Source: Aquila chrysaetos chrysaetos (Eukaryota > Chordata > Aves > Accipitriformes > Accipitridae). From it: 64,000 nucleotides of DNA. The notes below the pieces were generated by a model. That model worked only from the letters and a program-made list of their open reading frames with translations, searched no databases and was not told where the DNA came from. Positions 29,901-43,600 of the stretch are shown here, in pieces. Numbering within the stretch: position 1 is the stretch's first letter; each line of letters starts with the position of its first letter. A program made the translations under genes and the position numbers. The stretch covers positions 22,854,759-22,918,758 of the forward strand of contig NC_044012.1 in the NCBI RefSeq assembly GCF_900496995.4, given 5' to 3'.

Positions 29901-32900
29901 CAGGTCACAGGGAAAGGAAAAGAAGATGGAGATCCATCAGCACCTCTCTGCCAGGGAGTTCTCCGGGAGAGTGCACGCACCCTGCTATAGGCGTTGGGGG
30001 TGTGCCTGGAGAAATACACCATGTTGTCGAGGGCGAGCAGTCCTGGCGGGGCACGGCGGAGGTCCTCCGCTGGGTTGCTGTTGTTCTAGGAGGACAAAAA
30101 AGGATGCACTTTTTCAGCTGCTGCTTTCTTGTCCAAGCAGCAGAGTCCTCCCAAAGCAGCACGGGGTTTGCCTTTTGAGTCCCAGCAGCTCTGCAGCACT
30201 TGCTGTTTGGGAGTATCAAGGGAGCAGAAGGGAGGTACTGCGTGGTGGCCCAGCAGCATCAACAGGGACACCAGGCTTAGGGGAGCCATCAGAAGGTGCT
30301 GCCGAGGCCGGCTGGTGGAGCAAGCATGGGGCTTGCAGCAGGAGACGCACCATGAAGCCCAGCTTGCGGAACTCCTTGGCGCACAGGGATCGCCGGCGCT
30401 CGGTGCTGAAGTTGCTGCCAGGTGCCTCGCTCTCTGACTCAAAGGCAGTTTGGCGCAGCGACTGGAGGAGCTCCCGCTGTTCCTGGAGGGAGAGTGGAGA
30501 GGAGGGGATGCTGGTGAGCCCCACACAAGCAGGTTCTCCCAGGACAAACTGAAATTTTGAAATCAAATGTGCTGGGTTCACCCAAAGGTGAACCTTCACC
30601 CGTCTCTACTTCTACAGGTGGAAGAGACCAGGACCAGACTCGCAAGGAGAGCACTCCCAGACCTGTGAGTAGGGATCCATGGAGGTCCTCATGCGACGCT
30701 CACACAGGTTGAGGCTGACAGACTGCAGCACGTACAGATAATGGGCCATCTCATCCCCCAGTGGCTCGGAGCTGTGGATGATGTTCTACAGGAGACTGCG
30801 AGTGAGAAGGTTCCCCCAGGCTGCTGCTCCCAGTTCCTCCAAACCCAGGGCCCAACAGCAGCCAACGCCCAACAGGTCCTGCTGCTCAAAGAGGCATGAG
30901 GAAGCAGGCAGTTCCCCTCAGGGTTGGGTGAGAGCTGGGTGCACTGAACTGCAGGCAGCCGGGGGTGCAACCCTGGGCATGTGGGTGCCAGTGAGGCAGC
31001 ACCCACAGGAGGCATCAAGGAAGGGATGCGGGGCACGCAGGCAACCCAGCCAGGCACCGTCACCAAAGGCTGGGGCTGAGGGGACAGGGGCTGGGGAGGA
31101 ACGACAGAGGACGAAGCACAGAGCAGACCCTTGACGAACCCAGCTCCTCACCTTGTGGATAAACTGCCTGATGTTCTTCTCCCTCAGGTAGTCCATCATG
31201 TCCTAGGAAGGGAAGTGGTTGTGAGACATTCTCCAGCTCCACACACCACTCACCCAAAAAAGCCTGTGTTCCCTTTGCAGCCCGCCATCCCCACTGAGCT
31301 TGGCTTGGGGCCACAGGCAGGGTGGGGACAGAAAGGAACAGGCAGTCTCAGGAGTGACACCAGTGAGCAGGAGACCTGCCCCCAGCTTCCACTGCCCTAG
31401 CCCACACCGGGGGGGCTCAAACAGATCCTGCCCCACCAGGCTGCCAGGACAGGTTGTGTCAGTCAAGAAGAAGCAGAGTGAGGAGGCTGACTTTAAACAT
31501 CTCCAGGCACCTCTCACAGCCCCAGCATCCCAGAGAACACAAACACTGCAGTGGAGGACCCAGCTGCCCAAGATCCTGTCATGGGGAGCCCAGCCATGAT
31601 GGCCCAGACGTGCCAGGTGCTGGGTCTGGGCCATCACGGTCACTGCGCCGCCACCAGCCGTGCTACTTCTCCTGTCATTTGAGATCTTGCATCCCCCCAA
31701 AAAACTACTCCAAGGGGTGTGAGACAGCAGAGGCCTCTTGTCAGAGTACCCCGTGACAGGAGCACTGTGGTGCTTGGATCTGCAATGCCCATCACCCTGC
31801 CATCAGCCGGTCCTGCCTACTGCCTGCAGGGAGAGAACAGCCCCTTACCCGCCGCTCAGCATCAGTCGCAGCCAGCAGCAGCGCAATGAGCAGGGCCATC
31901 GCCTTCAGCTGCAGCTGGGCATTTGTCCTGCAGAAGGAGGAGAAGGAAGATGGGGAGAGTCACCAGCTTTGAGGATGGTCTTGCCTTCCCCAAGGCAGAG
32001 TCCTCTCCCCACTTCACTGCTGGACCCCACTGCATGGAGCTGGAGGACCCAGAGAGGCCAGAGCCATGAGTGAGCAGCTGCTGACAGCAGGGCCAGGGGT
32101 GAGATAGTACCCGCAGCTGTGCCTGCAGGGCACCCATGGATGGATCAGATATTGCTCTGCACACACCCACGGGTGCAGCATTTTGGAGCTGCAGGAGAAC
32201 CTAGGGTGAAGAGCAGACTCCTGTCTGGCAGGAGCCCTGGGCATGAGCCTCTCCATTTTCAAGAAAGAAAAACCTCCAAACTGAAGAGATGCAGTGGTAT
32301 GAGGAAGATGAGGGAACGAAGAACCCGCCTTAGCTGAGGGATTTAACAAACTCCATTTGTTCATTACAGTACCACCACCCCAAGTTGTAAGGAACATACT
32401 ATTGCTCCTAAATACACCGGGGAAAGGGAAGGAAGAGCCAACACCAGAAAAAATGCCGGTCAGCTAAAGAACCAAGATATTGGAATGAAACAGGCCATGA
32501 ATGAACACATGAAGGAATCTGACCTGGAAACAGGATGGTTTCCAGGATAGTCCACCCCTCCCCCAGCATCAGGGACAGGACAGGCTGATCTCCCACAAGT
32601 TGTTTAGGAAGGCATAATACAATCTTGTGCCAGGGATAGTCAGCAAGACCCAGAGAAATCCCCCCCATCGCCTCATCCCCACCAGCCTTGGGATGTGGGC
32701 GAACGGTGCTCCGGCCTCTCCACTTACACCTGCAAGTGGGTGAGAAGACGATCCAGTGTCACTTCTTTTTTAACTAGCTCAAAGAGGAGGCGACTGGTAG
32801 GCACCATGTTCTCCAAGATAGACAAGGAGAGCTGCTGCACAGATGCATCCACCGCGTTCATATTGACATAACTCACTATCTACGAGACACAATGGATGGT

Positions 32901-35123
32901 TATCCGTCAACAGTAGGCTGAGCCTGGGTGACAAGGGCAACAAGGAATTCCAAGGGCACGGGCTGCGGAGACTGCAGAAGGTGCTTACCTTCTTGATGAA
33001 GGCTGCACTAAGAGTCTCCCAGGAAACAAAATCATGCTCCATCAGCTCCATGAAGGCCTTCAGGGTGTGAGCTAGCATCTCCCCTGTACTGGAGGGACAG
33101 ATAAGCAAACGCAGTGAGAATGGCTGCAGATACCCCACAGTCACCACCGTAAGACAGGAGTACAGTTGCACATTGGTGGGTACGTTAGAAATAGCTAAAG
33201 AAGCAGAGAGCAGTGAGCAGAAGAAGAAAGGAAAAAGAGACTGTTGGGTAAGAAATCAGACCCTCACTTAGTCATCCCAGGAAGTTGAAGCAGGGAAGTT
33301 CAACAGTTTGTGGAAAGCTGCATTACCACAGTACAAAGATCACTGCAGACAAGCCCTCAGGAAAGCCAAGCCACCCCAAATCCCTCTCTTTACTTCCAAG
33401 AAACACATGCTGTGTGGTTTTAGGCTCCACATCCTCTGTGAGATAGGAGCTCAGAGGAGATGCACCATCACATCCTGAAAAAGTTGAGTAGGCAGTAGTA
33501 TTTGGCAACCGAGGTTTTCTCGAGCTGCCTGCAGATCTCTTGCAACTAAAACCTCAGGGCAGAGGGATTATTTGGGGTGGCAGGAATGAGCAGCAGCAGA
33601 AGCTAGGCTTATCACAGGAGGTTTCCTGGTAGCAAAACCCATGAGGCTGCAGGTGACCCAGCCAGCGAAGGCATGGGAGGTTCAAGTCTGGGCACATTCA
33701 TGAGGAGTCAAGACCACAGACCCATGGGGACCTTCCCCTGGCTGCTAGTGTGGGGAGACACAGCCACATACCTGCAGGTAAGGCGCCTGCAGAGCCAAGT
33801 GCCCCGCCACCAGCGCTGCCCTTCATGCCGCAGCACAGGGATCAACAAGCCAGGAACACGAACAGAGTCCATGCCAACGCCCAGCTGAGAGCTCACGCAG
33901 CATTAGCAAGGGAGAAGAAAAGTCAAGAACTGCAAAGGAAGTCCTCTCCTGATACTCACTCATTCCCTTCTTCCACAATATAGAAGATTTGTTTCAAGCC
34001 ATTCCTGTTGATGAACTCCTGAGCGAAGGTAACGTCTTGGGAGAGGCTTGCAAGCTTCTTCAGTGAGTCAGTCTTCACATCCGCGTTGTTGCTCTGGATC
34101 CCGCTGTACAACCGCTCTGCTTCTTGGTCCTACCAGGAAGGAAAGAATCAAGCCAAAGGGGCTCATCGAAAGACAGCGGGAAGCTTGCAGAAGGCTGGAA
34201 GAGCTTAAGCACAAGTTTTGGAAGGAGGCTCAGGCTAGAGCAGCCCCAGTGAGGAGCTGGACCGAGAGACAAAGCCACCAGAGCAGAGACCAGGAGGAGC
34301 TGAGGAAGGAGGTCAAGCTGGTGCGACACTAAGAACGCTTGATGAGTTGGCCCACGCGTCCAAAAGCATCTCGAGATGACTTAGTTTCTCTTCAAACTCC
34401 CCCGAGCTCTGCCGAGGGAGAATGAAGGTTGAGACAGGTCTCCTCCCCGCGTTATTTCTGCTGCGTCTGAGGCACCAAGAGGAGCCGTCACGAGCCAGAA
34501 GTCACGGAGCGAGGCGGCGGCAAACGCCTTGGAGCACCGCATCGCCCCATTGCCGGGGGACATCCCACCAGAGCAAGCGGCGGAGAAGGAGACAGGGGGA
34601 CGGAGGGATGTACCGGGGAGGTGGTCAGCCGTAAAATGCTCCCGTTCTTAATCTCCCCGCGGTTCTGCAAGGAGAAAGGAACCAGTGAGCCGGCGAGCGC
34701 CACACCGGCAGCTCCGGGGGGAGGTCGGGGGGCACCTCACCGACTCGGTGATGTAGGTCTGCCGCCCGTCCACGTACTGCAGGGCGTAGCGCTCGGCGTT
34801 GGGCAGGCTCCACCTGCGGCAACGGGTGGCCGGTCACAGCGCCGTACGGCTAGCGCCGGTGGCCGCCGGGCCAGGCAGCAGCCCGGTGGCGGGCTGTCAC
34901 GACCCGGTGGCGGGTGGCGGGTGCGGTACTCACGCGTCGCAGACGTCCTTGAGCACCGAGGCGAGGGGCTTGGTCTGCAAGCGAGAGGGCGGCCATGAGC
35001 TGGACTGCGGGGTCCGGGGAAGGTTTGGGGGGTGCCGGGCGGTACCTGCTGGAGCTCGATGAGCTGCGGGATGGCTCCCACCATCTGGATGGCGATCTTC
35101 ACCACGTCCTTGGGCGGCGGCAT
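26917..35123 (-). CDS. ELMO3: ELMO3, engulfment and cell motility protein 3
   Basis: ELMO proteins bind DOCK exchange factors to activate Rac in engulfment and migration. Twenty exons, all GT-AG: 35123-35046, 34974-34934, 34813-34741, 34664-34614, 34129-33960, 33088-32989, 32879-32728, 31927-31849, 31202-31152, 30785-30663, 30482-30351, 30085-29981, 29434-29326, 29096-28960, 28867-28704, 28569-28457, 28195-28091, 27764-27682, 27423-27343 and 27129-26917. The 719 aa product compares with 720 in human. The N-terminus [11 protein letters not shown] begins the Ras-binding-like domain (about 1-80), followed by armadillo-like repeats, the ELMO domain (about 300-470), a PH domain (about 545-675) and the C-terminal proline motif [11 protein letters not shown] that docks on the DOCK SH3 domain. 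[18 protein letters not shown] is nearly invariant with human. In exon 7 I chose the GTAAGT donor two bases downstream of GTGTAA because only it keeps phase. The exon 10 donor (CAG/GTCTGG) is weak. Confidence 0.97.
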
Positions 35124-35470
35124 GGCTCCCGCGGCGGCACCGTCACCGCTCGACGCGGCTCCCCGCCCCGCCGCGCCGCAGTTCCGGGTCGCCGCCGCCG
35201 CCGCCTCCCCGCCTCCCGGAGGGCCCCCGCCGCCGGCCCCGAGGCCCTGCCGCCGCCGGCCTCGATGGCGGTGCCGGACGCAGCCCCGAGCAGGCCCGGC
35301 CCCCTCACCTGAGCTGACGCGGGTTCGGCGGGACCCACCTCCCGCCGGGAAAGGGCCCGGCCCCGAGGGGGACGGCCGGCACCCCGCTTTTCGGGGGCAC
35401 CCCCTCCGTCCGGGCTCAGCCGAGGGGAGGCACCAGCTGCGGCGAGGTGGGAAACTCTGGAAAGTTTTTT
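35124..35470 (-). promoter_or_regulatory. CpG-island promoter and 5'UTR of ELMO3
   Basis: A strongly CG-rich stretch of about 350 bp separates the ELMO3 ATG from the inferred E2F4 poly(A) site. It has many CpGs and GC boxes and no TATA box. It is the only space available for an ELMO3 promoter unless that promoter extends into the E2F4 3'UTR. Confidence 0.55.
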
Positions 35471-35471
35471 G

Positions 35472-35477
35472 TTTATT
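35472..35477 (-). terminator. Poly(A) signal AATAAA, E2F4
   Basis: AATAAA on the minus strand at the edge of the ELMO3 CpG island. It is the last signal before ELMO3 and implies a 2.2 kb E2F4 3'UTR (37689 to about 35455). Earlier signals may also be used. Confidence 0.5.
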
Positions 35478-37689
35478 CACGTCAGAGAACACTGTACAAA
35501 TATTACAGGCAATTTTTTTCTTTCCTTGCAAAAAAAGTATAAAAATAATCTTTATATATGAATCAAAAGTTCATTTGCGACTGTAAATTTTTCTCTAGGT
35601 ATCCTTTTCCAAAGGTCGTCTAACTGGTGGTGGCAAACATGAACACTCGGGAGGAGGGCGAGGGCCAGGCAGTACACGGAGAGCTCGAGCTACACCAAAG
35701 CCACGGAGCCTAGCTAACGCGCGCGCAGGACCGAGGGATGTCGGTCAGCTTCCATGCCGAGGAGGGAAGGTTCGGGGACTGGCTGCATGCGGGCTGGAAG
35801 TTCACCCCCCTGCAGGGTCCCACGCCACGGCTGTCTCGCCAGCAGCAGCTGCCCGCTGCCACACTAGAGACCATCCCGTTGTTCCTCCTGAATTCTTCAG
35901 GCTTTTCCCAAAGAGGACACTGGTGCTTCAGGGCTGCAGAGAGGGATGGCTCTTCTGGAGGAGTCCCACACAGAACAGGATGGCCCGAGGAGCCACCTCA
36001 GGGATGCACATCCCAAGCATATACTCTTCTCACTTCTGCGGGCTCCAACAATTGAAGACTTTACATCCCATATTCCTGGTGCTCCAGCTGGCTGTGTGGT
36101 TCACAGGCGGTGAGCAGCTAAGCGGAGAAGTTAAACATCAACTGGTTACACGGCTGGCTGCAAGCTACCCGTCTGCAATGGCCAGCCACACTCCTGGCCT
36201 GGCGCTCTCTTCGGTAGTTTGCAGAGCGGGAAAGGCAAGACAGCTGCTACCACCACATCAGCAGGATGATGTGCAAAACTGAAGACACTCAAATACAGGA
36301 TCTGACCGAAAACCAAAGTCGGGGCTTGCAAAATACAACACAGATCCATCAGGGCATTTTACTCCAACTAAACTGCACAAGGTCCGAGACTGGTACCACC
36401 TGATCATCGTAACGAACCCAACAGCGGACCTTCCATTACAATGGAAGAAGGTATGAAGAAAGCAATGAAGAAAATCTTGCAGAAAAATGATGCCGAGAAA
36501 GCATCACACTAGGTAGCGACCTGCCACAGGATCAGGAATTGGGAGTGTGGGTATGGATACTAGAGGAGCAAATTCAAATATACAGAAAGCCTGATCCTGA
36601 GCAGATGCCGAGAGAAAAAAAGGAGGGGGGGGGGGAGGGGGAAGCACTATTTTGACAACACCTACATAACTTGTCACAGCACAGTACTACTGAATTGTTA
36701 CTGCTTGGTCACCTTTTAGACAGTTGAAGGCTCAAGTGCAATGGTTGGAGAAGACAGCTATTTGCAAATATGAGCAGGCTCTGATGTACCTGGAGTACCT
36801 TACAGGCACCAGCTGGAGCAGTCTTACCCTTTCAAACATCTCTTCACTCAGGCAAAAACAAATAAAAAAATAAAATAAAAAACCCCAACATACTGGCACC
36901 TCTTCTTTAGCCCTGTAGAAACAGCACAGCTGCTGCACAAAGAGCCAGAGCCCCTGGGCTCATGCATCAGCAGACTGGTGAACACACAACCAGCATTCCT
37001 GCTGATGCACAAGCAGGGAAAGACTCAGCTCCTGGGTCCTACTAGGAATGCTCAACTCCTGAGTCCCACTAGGAGGCACAGCTGGCTAAAAAAAGTGCTT
37101 TTTCTTGCAAAACATACTAGCTTGGTCTTGAGTCACTGGAAGAAATGGACACTTTGGTACCTTTCCACCCTCCTCCCCCGTCGTTGTCATTCAGAAATAT
37201 AACCACCCCAACCTGAACTGCTCACATTGAGAAATCTAGCTAACTACCTCTGGGCTTGTGAACTGACCACGATATTAGGGCTCCTTGTAGCAGCTGGTAC
37301 CTAGGAGGTGCAAAGTGCCTCTAGGAGTGCAGGAAAAACCAAGGCATGCAGATTTGAGGAAGCTCGGAGAGGCACATGGGCAAACTCTACAGGTGAACTG
37401 GGAACACTCAAAACACAGACCCTTTGAAGTGAGGCCCAGGATCCAGTGGAGAGAGAGATATGGCGGAGCGAGTTGCACATGCACCTTGCACGTGCAACAG
37501 AGGAAGAGGAAGCAGCTACGGGGAGGCTCCCGGCCTGCAAGTCCACATCTCTTGGTTCTGAGTCCATAGGAGAGCATCTCTGAATCGCTCACTCATCGAG
37601 CTCTAGCACAAAAGGAATCCAAAAATAGACACTTTCCAAAGAGTTACAAAACGGTCTGTGTTTGCGAGGCTCACAGCCGCACTGAGAAG
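35478..37689 (-). other. E2F4 3' untranslated region (inferred)
   Basis: No coding homology is visible in the 2.2 kb downstream of the E2F4 stop. It contains a G-rich simple run (about 36622-36645 on the plus strand) and an A-rich run near 36857-36885. Assignment as 3'UTR rests on the poly(A) signal at its far end. Confidence 0.5.
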
Positions 37690-40600
37690 TCAGAGGTTGA
37701 GGACAGGCACGTCAAAGAGGTCACAGACGCCTTCACTCTCATCCAGGTTATAGATGTAGTCGTGATCTCCAGGTGGAGGGGAGAGGCGGAGCAAGGGAGC
37801 AAACACTGGGGAAAGAGAAGCCCACGGTTGGTTACTACACTCAGCACTCCCGCACTAAGCCAAGAGCTGCCAACGGGCGCTGAGCTGCGGAGCCACGAGG
37901 AGGCCACCTCACAGTAACAGTCTTTGAGCTTGCTTCAAGTCAGCCTTGCGATATGGAAGAGACAGGCTCTTCTGGTCCTCACACCTCTCTCAGGGACTGG
38001 CAGGACAGTGAGAACAGAGTCTGTGTCCAGAGCCCAGAAGAGATGAGGGTGAGTCTGCAGTCGCAAGACTGTCAGCTGGGTAAAGTCACACAATGTGGCC
38101 TTCCTTCCCTGGAGAGGCCACACCATGAGGGGGAGACTCAAAGACTCACCTTCAGATGACATCAGCTCTTCCAGCAGCTCAGAGTTCATACATTCTGGGA
38201 AAGAGACAAGCATGGTTAAGCAACACACTCTGCTTTCCTGGTCTGCTCCTGTGTAGTTCCCCACCCTTCCCAGGTGGTCCTCGCCCTTGTTATCCCTCCT
38301 CTGGCTAAGGCACAGTGTGTGCAGCAGGCAGTGGCGAAAGGAGGCTTGGCCCTCCTGCCACAGGCAAAGGGAAATCTGTGTCAGACAATTAAAGCTACAT
38401 CAAAAAAATTCTGCAGGAGGTTTCTGCTTGCTTTAGCTCAACCACACGCCAGTCTCCTTCATATGACAGGCTGTGCCTTACCCCTGCACTGGCATGCTAG
38501 CTGGTGCCCCAAACTCCTCCAGAGGAAACTCCTCAACATGCATCTGAAATTGAGCTGGTAAAGCCTGACATATTCACAGTCCTCAACTACCCACCAACTT
38601 TGCTAACAGTGGGGGAAAAAAATAAAAAACAAATGAGCTGTTCCAGAAGCAGTAGAACTAACGAGCCTCCAGCTTCCTGTCCTTTGCCCCCTTAATTTGC
38701 TCCCCTTGCCCCACGGCTGCGCTGTGGCCAATCCAGCCATAGGCCCTGGCAGATTCACTGGCTGCCTGCTGCCAAACGGAATGAGCATCTGAGCTCTGCA
38801 CATCCTTCCTTAATGAGCCATTAAGTCTGCTCTCCCCTCTACTGCCCACACAAAACCGTAAAAAAATTATCTCTGAAATGTCATTCCTTCCTCCAGTGTT
38901 GTTACTCTTGGCTAGTAGGTTCACGAGGCACTTGAACGGTAGACAAGCAGCCAAACGAAGCATGTGCAAGTCAATCTCTTTTCTTGAAGAAACTAAGCAT
39001 TTGACAACAACTTTCTGAATACCTCTCTCACTTTACCAAGTTAAGATAGTGAATATCTAACTCAACCTAACTGGGCTGATGAGATACTACCCACACTTGA
39101 AACAAGCTTTCCCAAAGAAACTCAGATGAGCCCATTTTCAAGACACTTATCCACAGCAGGCTATTTCCCAGAGGACAGGAACCTGCCTGTCTAATTCAGT
39201 GCCATGAGATGAGAGAATTCCAACACTGAGCAACTAGACAGGACTAATACCAGTTTCAATAAATAGCAATTAAATGCAGAACCTGCATTCTTAGATCAGG
39301 GCTGGTAATATAGCAGGGTGTGTATATGTGTGTGTTGAAATCCAGGTTTCTTCCAGGATACGAGTTTAAAACAAGCAGTTATTAAGTACCCATTTAAAAG
39401 AGAGAGAAAACCACGCAGAAAAAGTAATTCCAATACAAAACACTAAGGAAGAACTGCAGGCTCTTGCAGCTTAAACTGCATAGCCTGAAAGCAGCCACCA
39501 GTGCCACGGCAACATTACTGGGATCACACAGGGATGAAAGAGGCTGCATGGAGCATGCTGCAAGTCCCATTTCTCTGAGCTCTGTAGTGTTCCTTTTTTC
39601 CAGTCCTGAGTTTTGCCTATGTAGCTGTCGACTCTGTTTTGTCCTTCACTCCTGGATCACCATCTTCCCCCTCCAAATTGGGAAGAATACTCCATAAAAC
39701 AACATACATTACCATAGACGGCAAACACGTCCTTTTTAACAGTGTCCACATAGTCACACAGTACCGTTAGTTAGAGTTAAGCTAGATCTGCACGGGCTGG
39801 GGCCTTGCAGCAGTTTATGTCTCACATTGCGAAGTCACATTTATTCTGCAGATGTACTCAGTCATTACCAAGACCACCATCTCCAGCAGTGGGCACTGGG
39901 CAAGGAGGAAAGGTGCACTCCAGGCCAACTGTGGAGGCCAGGGCTCCTAGCACACAGATCGGAGGCTCGCGCATGCGCATTTGGGACTGTGGGGTTTTTA
40001 CACAAAGGCAGCACTTTCACAAAGCACCTGCTAGAACACAGAACTAGGGACTGTTGTTGTACATATCCTGTCACCACAGAAGTGCTTGTGTGTACTCAGC
40101 TCTGCCTAGCTGTGGGGCTAGAAAGTATTCTGACAGCACTGAAGGGAAATAAATGTGCAGATAAGAAGAGTTTCCCAGTTTAGGCTTATGTTAGATCAAA
40201 TTCCTTCACCTCTCCTGCCCTTAGCCCAGAGTCCGTCCCACCATTAGGCAGTGACACCCAGATATTCCTTGGGCAGAGGCAGAACTCCTAACACAAGTTA
40301 ACAGCATCCCCTCCCCTACTGCTCCAAAATTACTAGCACCACCAAAACCACAGAGGGATATTTTGAAGAGAGAAGACTCTCCCTAGATTATTTGCTTGGA
40401 TTAGCCTCAGGCAGGCTACAGCTGAAACAAGACTAACAGGGATTTTTCTTTCACATGGTGCAGACAAGTTGGAGAAGGAGCATGGGAAGCCAGAGCACAG
40501 ATTAGCGTTGGCATGGGGACAGGAAAGCCCTCATCCGCACACTGTAGGGCAAACTCTAACAGAGGTTGCTGGCAACATGAAGACAGAAAAATACATACAG

Positions 40601-43600
40601 AAACCAGTAATTTTAAGAGTGCCTAACTACAAGTAGAGAGCCAGCGGCCACTAACAACCACAAGCACCATACAAAACCACAACCCCAAAATAACCCAAAA
40701 AGGAGTGAATAAAACGAGCTGCCCCACTTCTGTGGGTAGATGGGCACAGAACAAAGCCATGGTCAGGGAGTGAACATACCTCTCGTTGGATCAAACATCT
40801 CTGACAGCTCTTTGGGAAGTTCCAGTACTGCAAATACAACAAACCAAATGGTTTGCATTGTTACACGAAGAGTCTGAAATGCTTTACAGCACAATCACCT
40901 ACTGTCCTACTGTACTCCCTATGCACCCAAATCATCCTACGCCATCCAGAAATTCTGCTCCCACACCCCATGTCACATACTTCTGCTGAAATGATAAGCA
41001 ATAAAATACTTAAGCTCGACTACTTTAAAATAAATCTGTAGGAGCCCTGGGACATGAACATGTTATTACAGTCAGCAGCTCTAGAATAATTCCCTGTATG
41101 TAAGCCTCATACGGTGTCAGCTTCCATATAGCACCTTGATTTATCTTGTATAGGATGAGGGCATGCCTTTAGAGAGTCAGCACAGGCCCACTGGGAAATG
41201 GTAAGCTATACACACATCACAGGCCTAATTCCACAATCAAGACTACTCCAAGATGAAGACAGACAGTTCACACTTCTCTCAGACATGCTAGCAGCAGAAG
41301 TATGACAAAAGCACTGTGTGAGCTACATTTGAGGAAGATTTCCTCTTCTAACCATAACCCTCTAACCTAGAGTGTTTCTGCAGTGAAGGTACGCTTCAAA
41401 ACATTAAAGCAGTGTGTCTTACCTAGAGGACACTCTTCTCTCCTTGGGCCAGCCTGCCATTTCCTGGCATAAAGCTCAAATGTCCCTTTTTTAAAGCCCA
41501 TTTCACCTCACCAAGCACATCAAGGAGCTCCCCAAATATACACTGCGAGATCATTAAGACCACAAGATGACTAAAAACAGATGAAGTATTCCTAAGTAAA
41601 GGAGGAAAACAGAGACAAGAGCTCTCCTAACAAAGGAAAACTCCCCATGAGTTACAAAGGTGCTCTCAGTGATGGCTGGAGATTCTATAGCTTCATGCAG
41701 TCTCAAAATTGGACCTTGCACTACAGAAGGAACTGAAAGGGAATAATCCTACATGTAACAGCAAAGACACGTGTCATGCGAGTGTCCCTCACAGATTTTC
41801 TAGTATTGACATCACAGAAAGTGGCAGGACCCTAGACATGACAGTCACCTTCTCACCAGGTTCCCCAGCACCCTCACAGGGAAATGCCTATTCATCCCTT
41901 GCAGAGTCTGGCTGACAGCAAAGGCAGAACGGAGTTCAGCTCCTTCCTCCAGGCCTAGCAGCCTCTCCCTCGCTCCAAGCAGCATGCTTTTGGAGCAATG
42001 CATGAAATGAGGGTGCATACTTACTTCCTGTGGGGTCGGGCTTGATCGGCTCAAAGGAGGTAGAGGGGCTGGGTAGGACGGAGCTGCTGTCCAGCGAGGC
42101 AGAGGACTGCAGTGGCTGTGTATCTAACCCGGCTGGCTGGCTGGCCGATGCGGACGCATTGCCGAGGGGGTCAAAGTTGCCACTGCTCTTGGACTCTGCT
42201 GCTGCGACACCGCATTCTGGAAAGAGCCACAGACACACACAAGAATGTCATCTCCCACCAGCCCCAAAGCAAGCAGCTGCAGCACAGACCAAACCCTCAC
42301 TGGCAATGCTGGCCAAGCACAAACAGCTGCATAGGAAGGCAGCTTCTTGCTTTCACCCAGCAAAAACTCCCAGGTCCAGCTGCAGTTCTGCTGGAGAGCA
42401 GTGTTGGTGGTGCCAGGCTGCACATAAGCCAAGAGCACACTCTCACAGCAATTAACACAAGCCGGGTAGTAAGTTACACCAGGAGAAGCGTGGCCAGCAC
42501 ACTGAGGGAAGTTACTATCTGCCTGCTTGGAGCTGAGGCTGCACTTGGGGTACAGTGTCCAGCTTGGCCATCCTCCAGTTCAAGAAAGATGTGGAGAAGA
42601 TCCAGCTGAGGGCTACCAAGATGGCCAGGGGGCTAGGGCACATGGCCTACAAGGAGGGGTGGAGGGAGCTGGGCTTGTTCAGTAAGGCAAGAGAAGTCTA
42701 AGGGAAATCTAACAGCAGCTTGCAGCTACCTGAAAGGCAGTTACAAAAATTAAGAACTTCTTGGTGGTGCCAAAGGATGTAACATGCAGAACAGGCACGA
42801 GATGCAGCTCAAAGGATCCAGACATCAGGAAAAAGAAATTCACTGAGAGGGTGCTGCAGCCCTGGAAGAGCTCACCAAGGAAGCTGGGGATCTCCACCGC
42901 TGGAGGCTTTCAAAATTTAGCTGAACAAAGCCACAAGCAACCTAATCTAGAATTTTTGACAGTTTTTTCAAACTGAAAGTTGAACTCGAGACTTGATAAG
43001 ACCCTTTTACAAACTTGTGCTAATCAATGAATCTGTGTGATTAGTCTCTCCCTCACCACTGCTCCTACAGGCTGCCACTACCCCCTCAAGCCAAGTGTCT
43101 CATTTCTGTTAACACAGCCAGTCCCACTAATCAAGACAAAAGAAAAGGCTTGCCGCAGCAAAGGCAGGGGTGCCTCCCTTGCCAGGAGCTGACAATGCTG
43201 CACGACCAGCAGGGCCAGCCCCAGCCAGGCCAGGGAACATACTCTCCTTTGTCAGCCACCATCCTTTTTCTGCCTCCCATAGCCTCCCTCTCACCTGTGC
43301 TTGTGGCTTTCTGCGCGGGAGGGCTATGGTCCTGAGTGCTGGTAGGTGTTGGTGTAGAGGGCTGGGTACTGCTGGGAACGGATGCCTCCTGGAAGTGTGT
43401 GAGCGGTGGTATCTGCGGTTTTGAGGGTGCAACTGCCTGGCACTGAATGAGGTCTTCAGGGGGAGGGACAGGTAGTACGACGGGAGGAGAGCTCCAAGCA
43501 TCTTTGTTTACTAAGAGAACATCAATGGGACCACTTGTGCTCTTCAGATGGATCTGATACTTCTTCTGTCCATTTAGGCCCTGAGAAAAGTCAAAAGCAA

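Noticed and set aside
32728-32730. ELMO3 exon 7 donor at CAG/GTGTAA
   Set aside because: That site shifts the phase into exon 8. The GTAAGT two bases downstream keeps the frame and gives [13 protein letters not shown], as in human.
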